From positions 15,438,001 to 15,502,000 of the forward strand of contig JAMPIQ010000001.1 of assembly GCA_024699855.1 (NCBI GenBank): a stretch of 64,000 bases of DNA, written 5' to 3'. The notes beneath the pieces are model-generated. The model was not told the DNA's origin, searched no databases, and was given only the letters and a program-made list of their open reading frames with translations. Position 1 is the first letter of the stretch. Each line of letters begins with the position of its first letter. This DNA is from Aphelenchoides besseyi (lineage: Eukaryota; Nematoda; Chromadorea; Rhabditida; Aphelenchoididae). Shown piece after piece: positions 44,691 to 53,715 of the stretch. The position numbers were made by a program, and so were the translations under genes.

Positions 44691-45251
44691 TTAATGTGTT
44701 CTTAATTTGTCCATCGAACATCCTCTACTCAGAACATCCGCTGGGTTCTGTTTTCCATCGATATGCCGAATTGTTATGTTGATGTCTTCGATTGTGGATC
44801 GAATTTCGTGGACGCGGTTTCTAACGAATATCTCTTTCACTTCTTGTTGCTGAATTTGAAAAATCACTGCTGAGGAGTCTGTCCATAAAAAGAATTTCGT
44901 CGTTGGGTGGATGGGATGTAATAGACGACATACACGAGTGCCGAGTAGAACTGATAGCAATTCGAATTTAGGAATCGATAAAGCTTTCGTTTTGAGTCTT
45001 TCGATCGGGGCAGTTCTGGCTCTGGCCAAGAGAGGATTGCATTCTTGAGTTGTTTTGTTGAATATCATCGCCACCGCGCCATAAGCGGTTGCTGATGCGT
45101 CACAGAACACGTGAATTGTGGTATCGTCATTGTTTGACATCACTTGTCTTCGTACCGCTATTTGTTGCGCAGTTAGAGTTCGGTCCAAAAGTTTTTTCCA
45201 TTTGTCGATCATCTCAGGGCTCAGTTGTTCGTCCCAACCTTGTTTCATCAT
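44691..45251 (-). pseudogene. BEL/Pao reverse transcriptase C-terminus and RNase H fragment
   Basis: The frame encodes MMKQGWDEQLSPEM (the end of the Pao-type RT palm region), then HVFCDASATAYGAVAM (RNase H-like DAS motif), KALSIPKFELLSVLLG and LWTDSSAVIFQIQ, ending SRGCSMDKLRTH*. Beyond the stop the family continues as LWWNGPAFLRAAED, so the stop is a point lesion (a Glu codon is expected). The fragment lies downstream of Env, whereas in an intact element it precedes integrase, showing rearrangement. It overlaps the end of the long ORF by four bases in another frame. Confidence 0.8.
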
Positions 45252-48200
45252 CCAAATATTTCCAAGATTTTGTTATCTTTTTCCAGGTATCGAGGTTGAT
45301 TGCAGGGTTGTCGTATTGCGTGTTTGGTCAATTCGTCGGAATCGGGTTGAGTGTAGTACGTCGTTGTCGATCCCAAAATGGATATGGGTATCCCGCTTGT
45401 GCATTCGTTCGTTTTTTCGGCCAACACTGTGAATTCGTCAATGGCGGCACACCAAGTGATTCGAACGTGATGTTGTCCTGCTGGTCGTGCGATTAGAGTT
45501 GACGAGTTCAAAAGTCTTCTCAAAGCCTTTGTTGGGCTATTGACAATTAAATCGGTGAGCAGAACTCCCAACTTATTGAATTGAGTACAGATGTTTTTCA
45601 AGACTCCCGTCATCTTTTCTGCTGTTTCGTGTTCCACAAATTGAAGTGATGCGGCTAGTTGAGATGTTCTAACTCGTGAGTCAACCAGATCATGTCGTTT
45701 GGATCGCTGAGGTTGTGGACGAGTTAGAAATCTTTTGTGCCATTGATTTGCGTGTCCGTCGGTCACGTCTACAGCCAAATTTTGATCGGTGTAGGCGAAA
45801 GAGCGTCCGCAAGCCCTGTCGAATTCTTCTGATATTGTCAATGATACTCCATGACTGTAGAAAGTCCAAATGTTGTCGTTCATTACTCCGTTCCAACGTC
45901 CGAGTCGAACTAACGGGCATGATTGGTTCCTGTCGGGTTCCCAAGTCACAAATTTTCCATCGTTAGTGGCGCATTTTCCGGTTTGATATTCACATGTTGA
46001 TAAGTCTGAATCCATGACCCCGTGAATGCGTTTAGTCCCGAAATGCGAAAATATGGTGGTGGTTTCCAGAGAGCAGTGACCAATCGTAGTTGTCGCACTC
46101 GAGAACCAGGATCCGAACCATCCAGTCGGTTCCAATCTGTCGGCAACGTCGGTCACATAACTTTGGTGTTTTCTTCGTAAGTTGCCATGATCGCATCTCA
46201 AATGTGACTTCATTTCTCGGCATTCTCTCTCGGTGACGGTCTGGCTTTCCTGTGTTTCTTCGGTTATTGGATGTCCTGAGACGTCAGTAAATGCCTTCAG
46301 ATGGACCACCCATTTTCGGCAAATCGTAGCTTCAGTTGCGTACTCGATTTGATTCCTTTCGTATATTTCCAAAGTCATTGGTTGTCCTTGTCCTGCTGAG
46401 CTTTTCCAGTTGCAAGCTCCGAGACTCGGTAATTTGACAAGGGCTGATGGACTCTTAGGATTGCACAACAGATAAGATTCTGTGAACGTCAAACAGATCA
46501 AGCAAATGATGAAAAGGTTGTTCAGCAGTGTCATTGCAATCTTTGGTCGAGAACAGAAGTTAGCTTGTCGTCCGTTATCGGATTTTGTCTTGGATCGAGT
46601 TCGTGAGGCAATTGATTGATCTTCGTCTGTTGATTGAGGTCTAGTTGTTTTGTTGTCTTCGCTTCTCAGTTCCAACGGGTAGAGGTCTTGAATTGCTCGT
46701 GATGTGATGTTTCCGTTTTGCTTTCTTATCACACAAGATCGTGATAGTCCGTCACGGCTCTTCTTCAGTTCTTCTACGATTACCATGGGCCAACGATCTC
46801 TCGTTGTTTCTTCTTGTACTAGGACCAAATCTCCCACCGTAGGCTTTAATTTCACTCCGGCTTGTTTACGGTTGTCTGTTTCGAGCAGATTCTTCAGGTA
46901 ACCTGAGTAGAATTGACTCCACCATTTGTTCAGAAGTTTGTGGATTGTGCCAAAGGAAGTGTGATATTCGTCGTAGTTTTGCATTTTCTTTGGTTGTAAT
47001 CCTAGGATGTCGAAGGCAAGGCGTCCTCCAATCAGCAAATGAGGTCGTACTTTCTGGACAGTTACCTCCGTTGAGTCGACTCGGAGATGATTCATTGTTG
47101 AAAGTATTTTTGGTAATGCCAAAGCGTCGTGACAGGAGGCTGATCGACGTTCATCCTTCGAGCGAATGAAGAATTGTACGATAGGCCCTTCAATTTTACT
47201 TAAGGCTCCACCAAATGTCCGGATACTTGTTTCGCGATGTCCGACTATTTCCAATTTCAGTTGCTCTGCGAGTTCGGTTGAGACATAATTGCTGTCTGCT
47301 CTTGTGTCGATTAATGCTTTGGTGCTGTAGATAATGGTGTCTTCTCCGGCACTGATTCCAAGTGTCATAATTGGCATTGATGCTAGCTGTTCAGTAGACG
47401 TGGCGACAACGCTTTCTGGATTTGTGTCGTTTGGGTTGTTGTCGTTGTTCGTCTCCGAGGGCGTCCATCGTACGAAGTTAGCATCCAATGGGATTTGATT
47501 CGCTCCAGTTGCTGGAGTTTGCTGCACGGGGTTGGCATTGGTGACGTAATTGTTCGTTGGAGATTGGTTTAGTCGTTCACAGAGACTTCGGTGGTGATTT
47601 TGTCGACAGAGTTGACATTTCATTGGGCAATTTGATGCAAAGTGACCTTGTCGAGTACATTTCAGGCATCTTTTTTCTTTGATCAGGAAGTTTCGTCGAT
47701 CGAAAATCGTCTTTACCCTTTTGCATTCATCAGAATAATGGTTTGATCCACAGTAGATGCAAGTGGCCTTCGGTTTCGGTTCAGTCGTCTTGTCGTTGTC
47801 GGTAGATCGTCGATCATCGTTTGTCGATCTAATAGATTGTTGTTTTTTGTTGATTGGGTTGTTGGTTTGATGAGTTCTAGGTGGCGGATTCAGATTGCGC
47901 ATAGTCTCATATTCCCTATTGAGTATAGCCCAAAAATCCTCAGAGGTCCATGGTCCGTTGTTCGTGTTGAGCTCTCGGTTTTGTTTTTCTCTTTCCACAA
48001 TTTGTTGTACGGTTGGTGGCAATTTATTTTTGACTTGGAACATCACAGCGGGATGGGTAGTGCTCACACCGAGGGATTTGAGTTGTTCGGTTATCCGGAT
48101 GATGTCACCGTAGACAGTAGTAAATGAACCATAGGTTTCGTTTGCCCTTGGTAATTCGTCAAGCTCGAGTAGCAAGCGATTCTGTTCGGCTTCGGGACGA

Positions 48201-49180
48201 TTATACATCCGGTTCAAGTGGTTAAGTAACGCCGGATAACTTTCAGCGGTGGGTTGAAATCCTGCGGCTTGTTCTTTCGCTTTTCCTTCCAGCATTGACA
48301 TCAATCGGAGACACTTGATTTCTTGGGGCAAATTTCTCTCGCCGATGCATTTGTTGAACAGAGCGATGAAGATTGGGTACTGATACGGGTCTCCGTTAAA
48401 TTTTGGTAGTTGTATTCGTTCGAGTTCAATGTTGAACGGTTCTTCTGGCATCGAGAAAGTTCTTGGTCGCCTCGGTGGCTCTTGAGGTACATGTGAGGTA
48501 TTTGGAGAGTGTCCCCTTTGTTCTGGGCTGAAAACATTGATGTTAGATTCTTCGGTTGTACGACTTGATCTTGATCCATGTCGGTATCCCAGAATGTCAT
48601 CTCTTTGACCTTGAAGCAGCTGAATGGCGACAACTACTTCCTTTCTTCGTTCGTCCAAAGTGACTCGAATATTCTCTGCGTTTTCGATTACATCTTCGAT
48701 GCGAAGTCGCGCGTTGGTTTCACCCACCCATTCTGACACGGTGTTCCAATTGTCTGCACTCTGTCGGTCACGCAAGGTCAGATACTCGGCCCATGCTTTT
48801 TGGCGGTAGTTTAGTTGTGCGTCGAAACGTCTTTGCAATGAGTCAATTTTTCGTTCGTAGCCCGTGGCGTGTCCAATCAAGCGGTCAATTCGTTTCAATT
48901 CGGTTGTTGCATCAGTGATTTCTTCGGGACGGAATGGTTCGGGGATGGTCTCTTTGGTTAAATCCGTCGTTTTGGTTACGAACTTGGCGATGCTTTCTTC
49001 GAGTCGTACTGCCTGGGTTTTCAAAGGGTGTGGCTTCGGGACCGTTTTTGCCTTTGAAGCTTGTGTTGGTGCCGTGAATCGTTTCTTCTCAATTGTTGCG
49101 GCGTCCTTGCGGTTCGTCGTTTTCCAAGTTGATAAGTGGCCCGAACAGTATCCTGCCGTGGTCGCCAAATGTTCGACCAA
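45248..49180 (-). CDS. BEL/Pao chimeric polyprotein: Gag - protease - (deletion) - integrase C-terminus - Env-like
   Basis: One uninterrupted 1310-codon frame. Residues about 1-330: Gag with coiled-coil segments and the LPKFNGDPYQYPIF region (DUF1759-like). About 474-545: Cys/His knuckles (CIYCGSNHYSDEC, CLKCTRQGHFASNC, CQLCRQNHHRSLC). About 610-735: retropepsin-like domain, whose active-site triplet reads DTR (codons 47309-47301) instead of DTG. Near residue 740 the sequence jumps from LQPKKMQNYDEYH to HKLLNKWWSQF..VGDLVLVQEE (integrase C-terminal/DUF5641 region, to about 840), skipping RT, RNase H and integrase core. From about residue 882: MTLLNNLFIICLICLTFTES signal-like start of a Cys-rich Env-like glycoprotein with a QRSKRH possible cleavage site; its C-terminus is truncated and replaced by rearranged sequence. 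Likely non-functional. Confidence 0.85.
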   Translation of the reverse strand: MVEHLATTAGYCSGHLSTWKTTNRKDAATIEKKRFTAPTQASKAKTVPKPHPLKTQAVRLEESIAKFVTKTTDLTKETIPEPFRPEEITDATTELKRIDRLIGHATGYERKIDSLQRRFDAQLNYRQKAWAEYLTLRDRQSADNWNTVSEWVGETNARLRIEDVIENAENIRVTLDERRKEVVVAIQLLQGQRDDILGYRHGSRSSRTTEESNINVFSPEQRGHSPNTSHVPQEPPRRPRTFSMPEEPFNIELERIQLPKFNGDPYQYPIFIALFNKCIGERNLPQEIKCLRLMSMLEGKAKEQAAGFQPTAESYPALLNHLNRMYNRPEAEQNRLLLELDELPRANETYGSFTTVYGDIIRITEQLKSLGVSTTHPAVMFQVKNKLPPTVQQIVEREKQNRELNTNNGPWTSEDFWAILNREYETMRNLNPPPRTHQTNNPINKKQQSIRSTNDDRRSTDNDKTTEPKPKATCIYCGSNHYSDECKRVKTIFDRRNFLIKEKRCLKCTRQGHFASNCPMKCQLCRQNHHRSLCERLNQSPTNNYVTNANPVQQTPATGANQIPLDANFVRWTPSETNNDNNPNDTNPESVVATSTEQLASMPIMTLGISAGEDTIIYSTKALIDTRADSNYVSTELAEQLKLEIVGHRETSIRTFGGALSKIEGPIVQFFIRSKDERRSASCHDALALPKILSTMNHLRVDSTEVTVQKVRPHLLIGGRLAFDILGLQPKKMQNYDEYHTSFGTIHKLLNKWWSQFYSGYLKNLLETDNRKQAGVKLKPTVGDLVLVQEETTRDRWPMVIVEELKKSRDGLSRSCVIRKQNGNITSRAIQDLYPLELRSEDNKTTRPQSTDEDQSIASRTRSKTKSDNGRQANFCSRPKIAMTLLNNLFIICLICLTFTESYLLCNPKSPSALVKLPSLGACNWKSSAGQGQPMTLEIYERNQIEYATEATICRKWVVHLKAFTDVSGHPITEETQESQTVTERECREMKSHLRCDHGNLRRKHQSYVTDVADRLEPTGWFGSWFSSATTTIGHCSLETTTIFSHFGTKRIHGVMDSDLSTCEYQTGKCATNDGKFVTWEPDRNQSCPLVRLGRWNGVMNDNIWTFYSHGVSLTISEEFDRACGRSFAYTDQNLAVDVTDGHANQWHKRFLTRPQPQRSKRHDLVDSRVRTSQLAASLQFVEHETAEKMTGVLKNICTQFNKLGVLLTDLIVNSPTKALRRLLNSSTLIARPAGQHHVRITWCAAIDEFTVLAEKTNECTSGIPISILGSTTTYYTQPDSDELTKHAIRQPCNQPRYLEKDNKILEIFG

Positions 49181-49228
49181 CGTAGGAATTTAAACGAACC
49201 TCAAACTTGGGTTAATAAACTTTATTGA
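49150..49228 (-). repeat. LTR 3' edge plus primer-binding region (right copy)
   Basis: On minus it reads TCAATAAAGTTTATTAACCC and ends TTTGGCGACCACGGCAGGAT. TTGGCGACC directly after an LTR is a common primer-site neighbourhood in Metaviridae/BEL elements. It overlaps the beginning of the long ORF. The inverted partner is at 44559-44637. Confidence 0.7.
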
Positions 49229-49298
49229 ATCAAAAAAATATATAATCGCGTGGAAATCTAAGAATACTCGAAAGAGAAGAGTTCGCTTTAAAAAAAAA

Positions 49299-49316
49299 GG
49301 GGGGGGGGGGGGGGGG
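49299..49316. repeat. Homopolymer tract (G18, preceded by A9)
   Basis: Eighteen consecutive G on plus inside the presumed LTR region, following nine A. The left LTR-like block has a shorter C-rich/T-rich tract at the corresponding place (CCCCCTTTTTT). Length is likely to be unreliable in the assembly. Confidence 0.85.
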
Positions 49317-49493
49317 CGGGAAGACTTAGTAAAAGGTGGCGTCGTCAACGATAGTTGCTGCCTTTTTATGCAGTGACTAAAAGTGGGTTAATTACTTTCC
49401 CGTATAAAAAAGGAAAAAACTGGGAGATAATTATCCTTATCATTTGTAAGAAATTGGATACAGGTTTTTGTTAAGATCATAGATCTTTGACAG

Positions 49494-50104
49494 AATGAGT
49501 CAAACGAACAAGTTCTCAAAATGGTGAATGGACAATCAAAAACGTATGTTTCAATCGACTCTGCTATTGATGCCGACAACTGTGTCGACCAAACGTTGTT
49601 GCTACCGGAGTATTTGAACATGGTCGAAGAAGATTCTCTACCACTTCACAAATTGGAATTGAAGGAAAACGCAATCGTGATTCTGATCCGCAATTTGTCA
49701 CAAGAAGATGGACTGTGCAATGGAACTCGAATGTTATTTGTGGCATGAACGATCACTCTATTGAATGTGAGATCTTAACTGGACATCATGCACTTGAGCG
49801 ACACATCATCCCTCGAATCAACAATACGATCGATTACCGTGGAATGTTCCAACTGAACCGGAAACAATTTCCATTGAAATTGGCCTTTGCAATGACAATC
49901 AAGAAGAGCCAAGGCTAAACTTTCGAACGAGTTGGACTGAATCTCGAGCATGAAGTCTTTGAGCACGACCAGTTGTACGTGGCTTTGTCACGAGCTCGAT
50001 CTTGGGATTCTGTTAAAGTTTTCGCGCCGTCAACGGACCAACAAAACCCAACGGGCTGTTTAGTTAATAACATTGTGCATCGCGAGATCTTCAAACGTCT
50101 ATGA
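49494..50104 (+). pseudogene. Helitron Pif1-type helicase, C-terminal fragment
   Basis: Plus-strand frames give ESNEQVLKMVNGQSKTYVSI, IVILIRNLSQEDGLCNGTR, then after a one-base shift near 49740 MNDHSIECEIL and LKLAFAMTIKKSQG, a TAA at 49917-49919 where Gln is expected, and TFERVGLNL..LYVALSRARSWDSVKVF. These are the C-terminal motifs of Helitron helicases (LRNLxxxxGLCNGTR, AMTINKSQGQT, YVALSRxR). The ATPase motifs I-III lie upstream in intact elements and are missing, apparently lost with the BEL/Pao insertion. Confidence 0.85.
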
Positions 50105-50257
50105 ACAACAAAACAACTGGAAGAATCGGAAATTTGTAAAAACGAACGAAAATAGTAAAACAATCCCTAAAAATTCAAGTATCAAATCCATGGCATCATT
50201 GTGCTTCCGTTTATCGATGGACAAGGACGAACGACGACAATAACATGGTAAGCGGTT

Positions 50258-50749
50258 TTGATTTCTTCCAATTTATTTGTTTTTTCAGGTTCAATTCATT
50301 TACAGTGGTCACAACCGATAATCCCACAACGTTTTTTACCGTTCGTGTACTTTTTGTTGATCATCGTTGTCGTCTACTCACTCAGTTTCTCAGTTTTTTC
50401 CATGTCACCGATCTTTCGGATGGACAGCAAAAATAAAGCGGTTAGTTCGTTTCTAATCGATTTGTTTACAATCGTATTTCAGGCCTACATCTTCAACTAC
50501 GCGTTTACACTCGCCGAATTCTGTCCCTCATCAATACACAACGATATCTCATTTTATTTGATGTTCAACATAATCAATATGTTTTTGTTTCAGCCCGTCT
50601 TTGACTTTATGTACCAATGGATGGACGATAACATTATGAACCGTTACCACAATCATCAATGTTACTTGTCTACAGAAATTGCTGCTGCTGATCTATTCAC
50701 ATTCGTGTCGTACACTCATTGTCTACTTGAGATTGACCGACCGAATTGA
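50258..50749 (+). CDS. Unrecognised multi-pass membrane protein frame
   Basis: A 164-codon open frame without an ATG at its beginning. It contains two strong hydrophobic stretches near the N-terminus (FLPFVYFLLIIVVVYSLSF) and in the middle (YLMFNIINMFLFQPVF). A good in-frame intron (50441-50482, GTTAGT..TTTCAG) divides it, and a possible acceptor at 50288 precedes it. I could not connect a valid start exon: the upstream ATG|GTAAGC at 50244 gives a frame with early stops. It lies between Helitron helicase and RPA-like fragments, so it may be a host gene piece captured by the element. Function unknown. Confidence 0.35.
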   Translation: MISSNLFVFSGSIHLQWSQPIIPQRFLPFVYFLLIIVVVYSLSFSVFSMSPIFRMDSKNKAVSSFLIDLFTIVFQAYIFNYAFTLAEFCPSSIHNDISFYLMFNIINMFLFQPVFDFMYQWMDDNIMNRYHNHQCYLSTEIAAADLFTFVSYTHCLLEIDRPN

Positions 50750-51373
50750 CGAAAGACAACAAAATTGAAACGGTTCGTTTAATTTTTGTTTATCTTCTTC
50801 ATCAACATCGTTGCAGACTTTAACGAATTGACTACACGATACGCGTATACAATTGATGATCGACTAACTTCCTCTTTTTCCTCACAGTTGTACACTTGAA
50901 GAGCCACATCACAACCGAACCCCAAACTCATCGGCCGTGTCTCCATCTTGGGTAAAGGCATGAACAAAGCACAGTCTCCATCTTGGGTCCCGGCTGTGCC
51001 CGTCGGCAATATACGAAAAGGTTGTGACGTTGACTCCGAAAGTATTCCTTCATTCTACTGATCGTCGCATAAAATAGGAATACACAACGAACGTAATCTT
51101 TAAGCATTGCCGTTTCTAATAAGATGCTGCTAAAATTCTTATTCATCGGTTCAAAAATCCACAGATTAATAGTTTATAATTCCCATTTTGTCCACTTCAA
51201 TTTCATTACTTTAAGTCGAACATTTTCGAACATAGAATTTGGTTTTTTATCTGAACACACCCTTCGAACTCTTTAAATCAAAAGAAAAATGGTTAATCGA
51301 TCGATCGGTTATAGAACACGAAAGTTCCCGTATGTTTCAAAAGATTTCCACATGATATATTTTCTTTTACAGG
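50750..51373. other. No supported gene
   Basis: Contains two copies of GTCTCCATCTTGGG 34-36 bases apart near 50939-50988 and short frames on both strands. A plus-strand ATG at 51290 may belong to a first exon of the RPA-like gene but could not be spliced in frame. Confidence 0.3.
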
Positions 51374-52135
51374 TAATGAATCCGTTTTGGTTGATGCGAT
51401 TTCTACAGAATCCGAAGAAAACGAATTAACATCGACTGAAGAATTAGAATCGTTCGAGCCGAAGATGGAGAACTTGTAAGTTTTTTTCATTAAAAACAGT
51501 TTTACAAATTTTATAGGCAAGTCAGATTGCACGTGACTGCGACTTCTGGAATTCGAATCGTCGGAACCAATCAACTCCGCGTTTCGTCTATCGTTGGAAC
51601 CAACAACACAAACAGTTCGGTTATGATTGAAGCGTGGCGTGAAGATGCCGAGCGTCTTCTATCTGTTGCGCGTTTTGGTTACAACGTCACATTTACTGGA
51701 GTAAGAGTCGCAGACGTGAATCCTAGCTTTAATAGCGGCAACCTCTCATTCAAATTGGTGTTCAACCGTTACTCGCAAGCGTCGTTCGTTCGTCTGCATG
51801 CTTTGAACGAAGTGAATTTGGCCACTACGCATCTACGTGATTCGCGCACTGTTGTTGGACGTTTTGAAACGGTTGCTTACGTGAAAACTGTTCCAATGAT
51901 GATGAATGGATATTTCGCTGGTCACGTCGCGATGGAAGATGTTGCAGCACCAATTCGTCTGTCATCGGTGCCTCATCATTTAACTATCGGAAGAGAAGTG
52001 AAGTTCGTCGGTCAATGGCGTGATGTGTATATTGAAGTGGAGCGCTACAATTTGACTGGGCAGTCTATCGCACGTACATCACCTGTGTTACGTTCATTCC
52101 GCATACCAAACCGTCGACGACAACATGGTGCGTAG
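51374..52135 (+). CDS. RPA-like OB-fold protein, probably Helitron-encoded
   Basis: Two exons are clear: about 51374-51475 (acidic, ESEENELTSTEELES) and 51517-52135, with a 41-nt intron (GTAAGT..TATAG); the true start is not found. The second exon encodes a domain resembling the DNA-binding OB folds of replication protein A: VMIEAWREDAERLLSVARFG, followed by YNVTFTGVRVADVNPSFNSG and LSFKLVFNRYS, compare the V..P.NP.FNS....Y.L.F pattern of RPA70. RPA coats single-stranded DNA; Helitrons of several lineages carry RPA-like genes, presumably to protect displaced strands. A second beta-rich segment follows (FAGHVAMEDV..GREVKFVGQWRDVYIEVERYNL). The OB-fold assignment is from pattern only. Confidence 0.55.
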
Positions 52136-52321
52136 TGTCGTCATGAATCGTGGATTATACTGATTAGTTTATTTAATGATGTGTGTTATTTATTGTTAGC
52201 GTTTTTCTGTATCGAATAAATAATTTGTTGGTTATAAGAAACATAAAAAATATGATAAAAAGAATCTGTTAAGTTCTCTACTAATGTAATGTTAATAATC
52301 TTTGTAAAACAGTTAGAAGGA

Positions 52322-52340
52322 GGCTCCCGAAGGGGGAGCC
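52322..52340. repeat. GC-rich hairpin, possible element end or terminator
   Basis: GGCTCCC GAAGG GGGAGCC, a 7-bp perfect stem in very AT-rich surroundings, 187 bases after the RPA-like stop. Helitron 3' ends carry a short hairpin, but no CTRR follows within 15 bases. Confidence 0.5.
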
Positions 52341-52401
52341 GACCTGCTACTTGTTTAGATTAAGAAATGATCGCTAAAACAATAAGTGAATGCGATAAAT
52401 A

Positions 52402-53224
52402 CAGCGGGGGACAAAATGAACTCCCAATTCCTTCTTCCCAAAAAATTTTGGAATGAAAAAGTGAAAAAATCGGTCAGTTTTGTTGTTTTCGTCATGAGCT
52501 ACAGTGACCAGGAAAAGGCGAAGTTTGTTGTTCTGTTCGTCGAGGACGCGTACTATTACGTCAAGTTTGGCAATCGAATTCGTCGTGATGCCGGAGATGA
52601 GGATGCTCGTATCTCCGATCGCAAAAGCATCCAAAAATGATTGGACGACTTATCAGTGGTTCTGTGTACGGCGAGCGCGGCATGCACAAGTCCAAGTAAA
52701 GTCGAGTTTTGCTTTGTTTTCATTGCTCTTTAGACGTGTTCGAACCGCAGAAGCAATTGAAGATGTTCGAGAAACGTTCGGGGCCAACCTACATCTTTTA
52801 ACGAAATGCAATCCGTTCATTATTGGACCCGGTGGCGATGGATTGGAAGAGGAACTCGTGCCCATCCAGCACCCGTGGCTTTGCCACCTCGATCCCCTGA
52901 TCCCACAGCATGTGATTCTGGCTTTGGGGTTACATGAAAAGCCGGATATTCAACAGAGATCAGCGTCCCAGAACGCTCGACGAGTTGAGGACGGCAATTG
53001 TTGAAGTCGCCGACCAATTAAGACAAGATCGACCAATGCGCGAACGAGTCATGGCCAACTATCAACGGCGTCTTCAAATCTGCCTGTAGCGACAAGGGCA
53101 ACAAGTGGAAGTCCGGTGAACTCATCACGGTTAACAAATTGTGATCTCAAAATGAAAACAGACCGATTTTTCATTCCAAAATTTTTAGGGAAAAGAAATT
53201 GAGAGTTCATTTTGGCCCACCCTA
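52402..53224 (+). mobile_element. Short mariner-type transposon relic with TIRs
   Basis: Imperfect terminal inverted repeats of about 80 bases: the left begins CAGCGGGGGACAAAATGAAC and the right, reversed, TAGGGTGGGCCAAAATGAAC. Both share GAACTCxCAATT, AATTTTGGAATGAAAAA and TCGGTCxGTTTT. TA dinucleotides flank both sides (52400-52401, 53225-53226). Inside, plus-strand frames hold only the C-terminal part of an IS630/Tc1/mariner transposase in shifted frames (RWRWIGRGT, PPRSPD, then RTLDELRTAIVEV and RERVMANYQRRLQICL*). It is non-autonomous. It differs from the element at 53467-55154. Confidence 0.75.
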
Positions 53225-53466
53225 TAGTTCGAAAAAGTCATTAACAATACGATTTGCACATTCAAATTGAATATATCCTGTTATATTTGAATCGTCAAAA
53301 TTGATTTTCAAAGAAAAAGTGATTCGTTTGAGATAATCAGATTGTTATAACATTGATTGAAGAAATGAACTAATACAAAAGTCTTATAAATTTTGTACAA
53401 ATTGAAACGTTTTATAAAGATTAGTCAACTACAGAAAAAGGCAGCTTTTTGAAAATAGACATTTTA

Positions 53467-53703
53467 CAGGGTGTCTCTCCACAAACTGACGATTTCAAAC
53501 GCTCACTAAAAATCCATTTCTTAACCGATTCTCATGCAATTTTTTTTAATCGATAGAAAAAAAGCGGAATCTTTGTTCAGCATCTCGAAATTTGCCAAAT
53601 TCGACGGCACAACCGAGAAATTTGCATACTGGCAAAATGCGTCAATTTTTCCAAAAATTTGCACACAGTTAAGGGAATGCGTGTGGTCTTTTCTTTTTTT
53701 CAA
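53467..53703 (+). repeat. Left terminal inverted repeat (237 bp)
   Basis: Reverse complement of 54918-55154 with no mismatch found, including an 8-base T run. The inner edge is at TTTTTTTCAA. Confidence 0.9.
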
Positions 53704-53715
53704 CATTTTTATCGT

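Larger units (their letters stand above)
44559..49228 (-). mobile_element. Rearranged BEL/Pao LTR retrotransposon
   Basis: Reading on minus: LTR end and primer-site region (49228-49150), Gag, CCHC knuckles and protease, an in-frame jump to the integrase C-terminal region, Env (ORF 49180-45248), then an out-of-order RT-C/RNase H fragment (45251-44691). A second LTR-end/primer-site block lies in the opposite orientation (44559-44637). Reverse transcriptase core and integrase catalytic core are absent, so the element cannot move on its own. Its insertion separates the Helitron Rep and helicase fragments. Confidence 0.75.
40272..52340 (+). mobile_element. Helitron-like element, broken and interrupted by a BEL/Pao insertion
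   Basis: Plus-strand order: coiled-coil/Ulp1-like ORF (40272-41738), Rep domain (41735-44143), helicase linker fragment (44143-44343), BEL/Pao block, helicase C-terminal fragment (49494-50104), a membrane-protein frame (50258-50749), an RPA-like OB-fold ORF (51374-52135) and a GC hairpin (52322-52340). Rep plus helicase plus RPA-like protein is the gene content of Helitrons, rolling-circle transposons. The true ends are unknown. I propose the hairpin as the 3' end only tentatively, since no CTRR motif follows it. The helicase part with the Walker motifs is missing. The outer limits given are those of the recognisable parts. Confidence 0.55.

Noticed and set aside
50779..51146. Overlapping minus-strand frames of 72-76 codons
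   Set aside because: No domain or splice continuity, and contain a short direct repeat (GTCTCCATCTTGGG twice) that explains part of the openness.
53521..53706. Minus-strand 61-codon frame in the left TIR, repeated at 54918-55100 on plus
   Set aside because: Same sequence in both TIRs, outside the transposase frame; openness is incidental.
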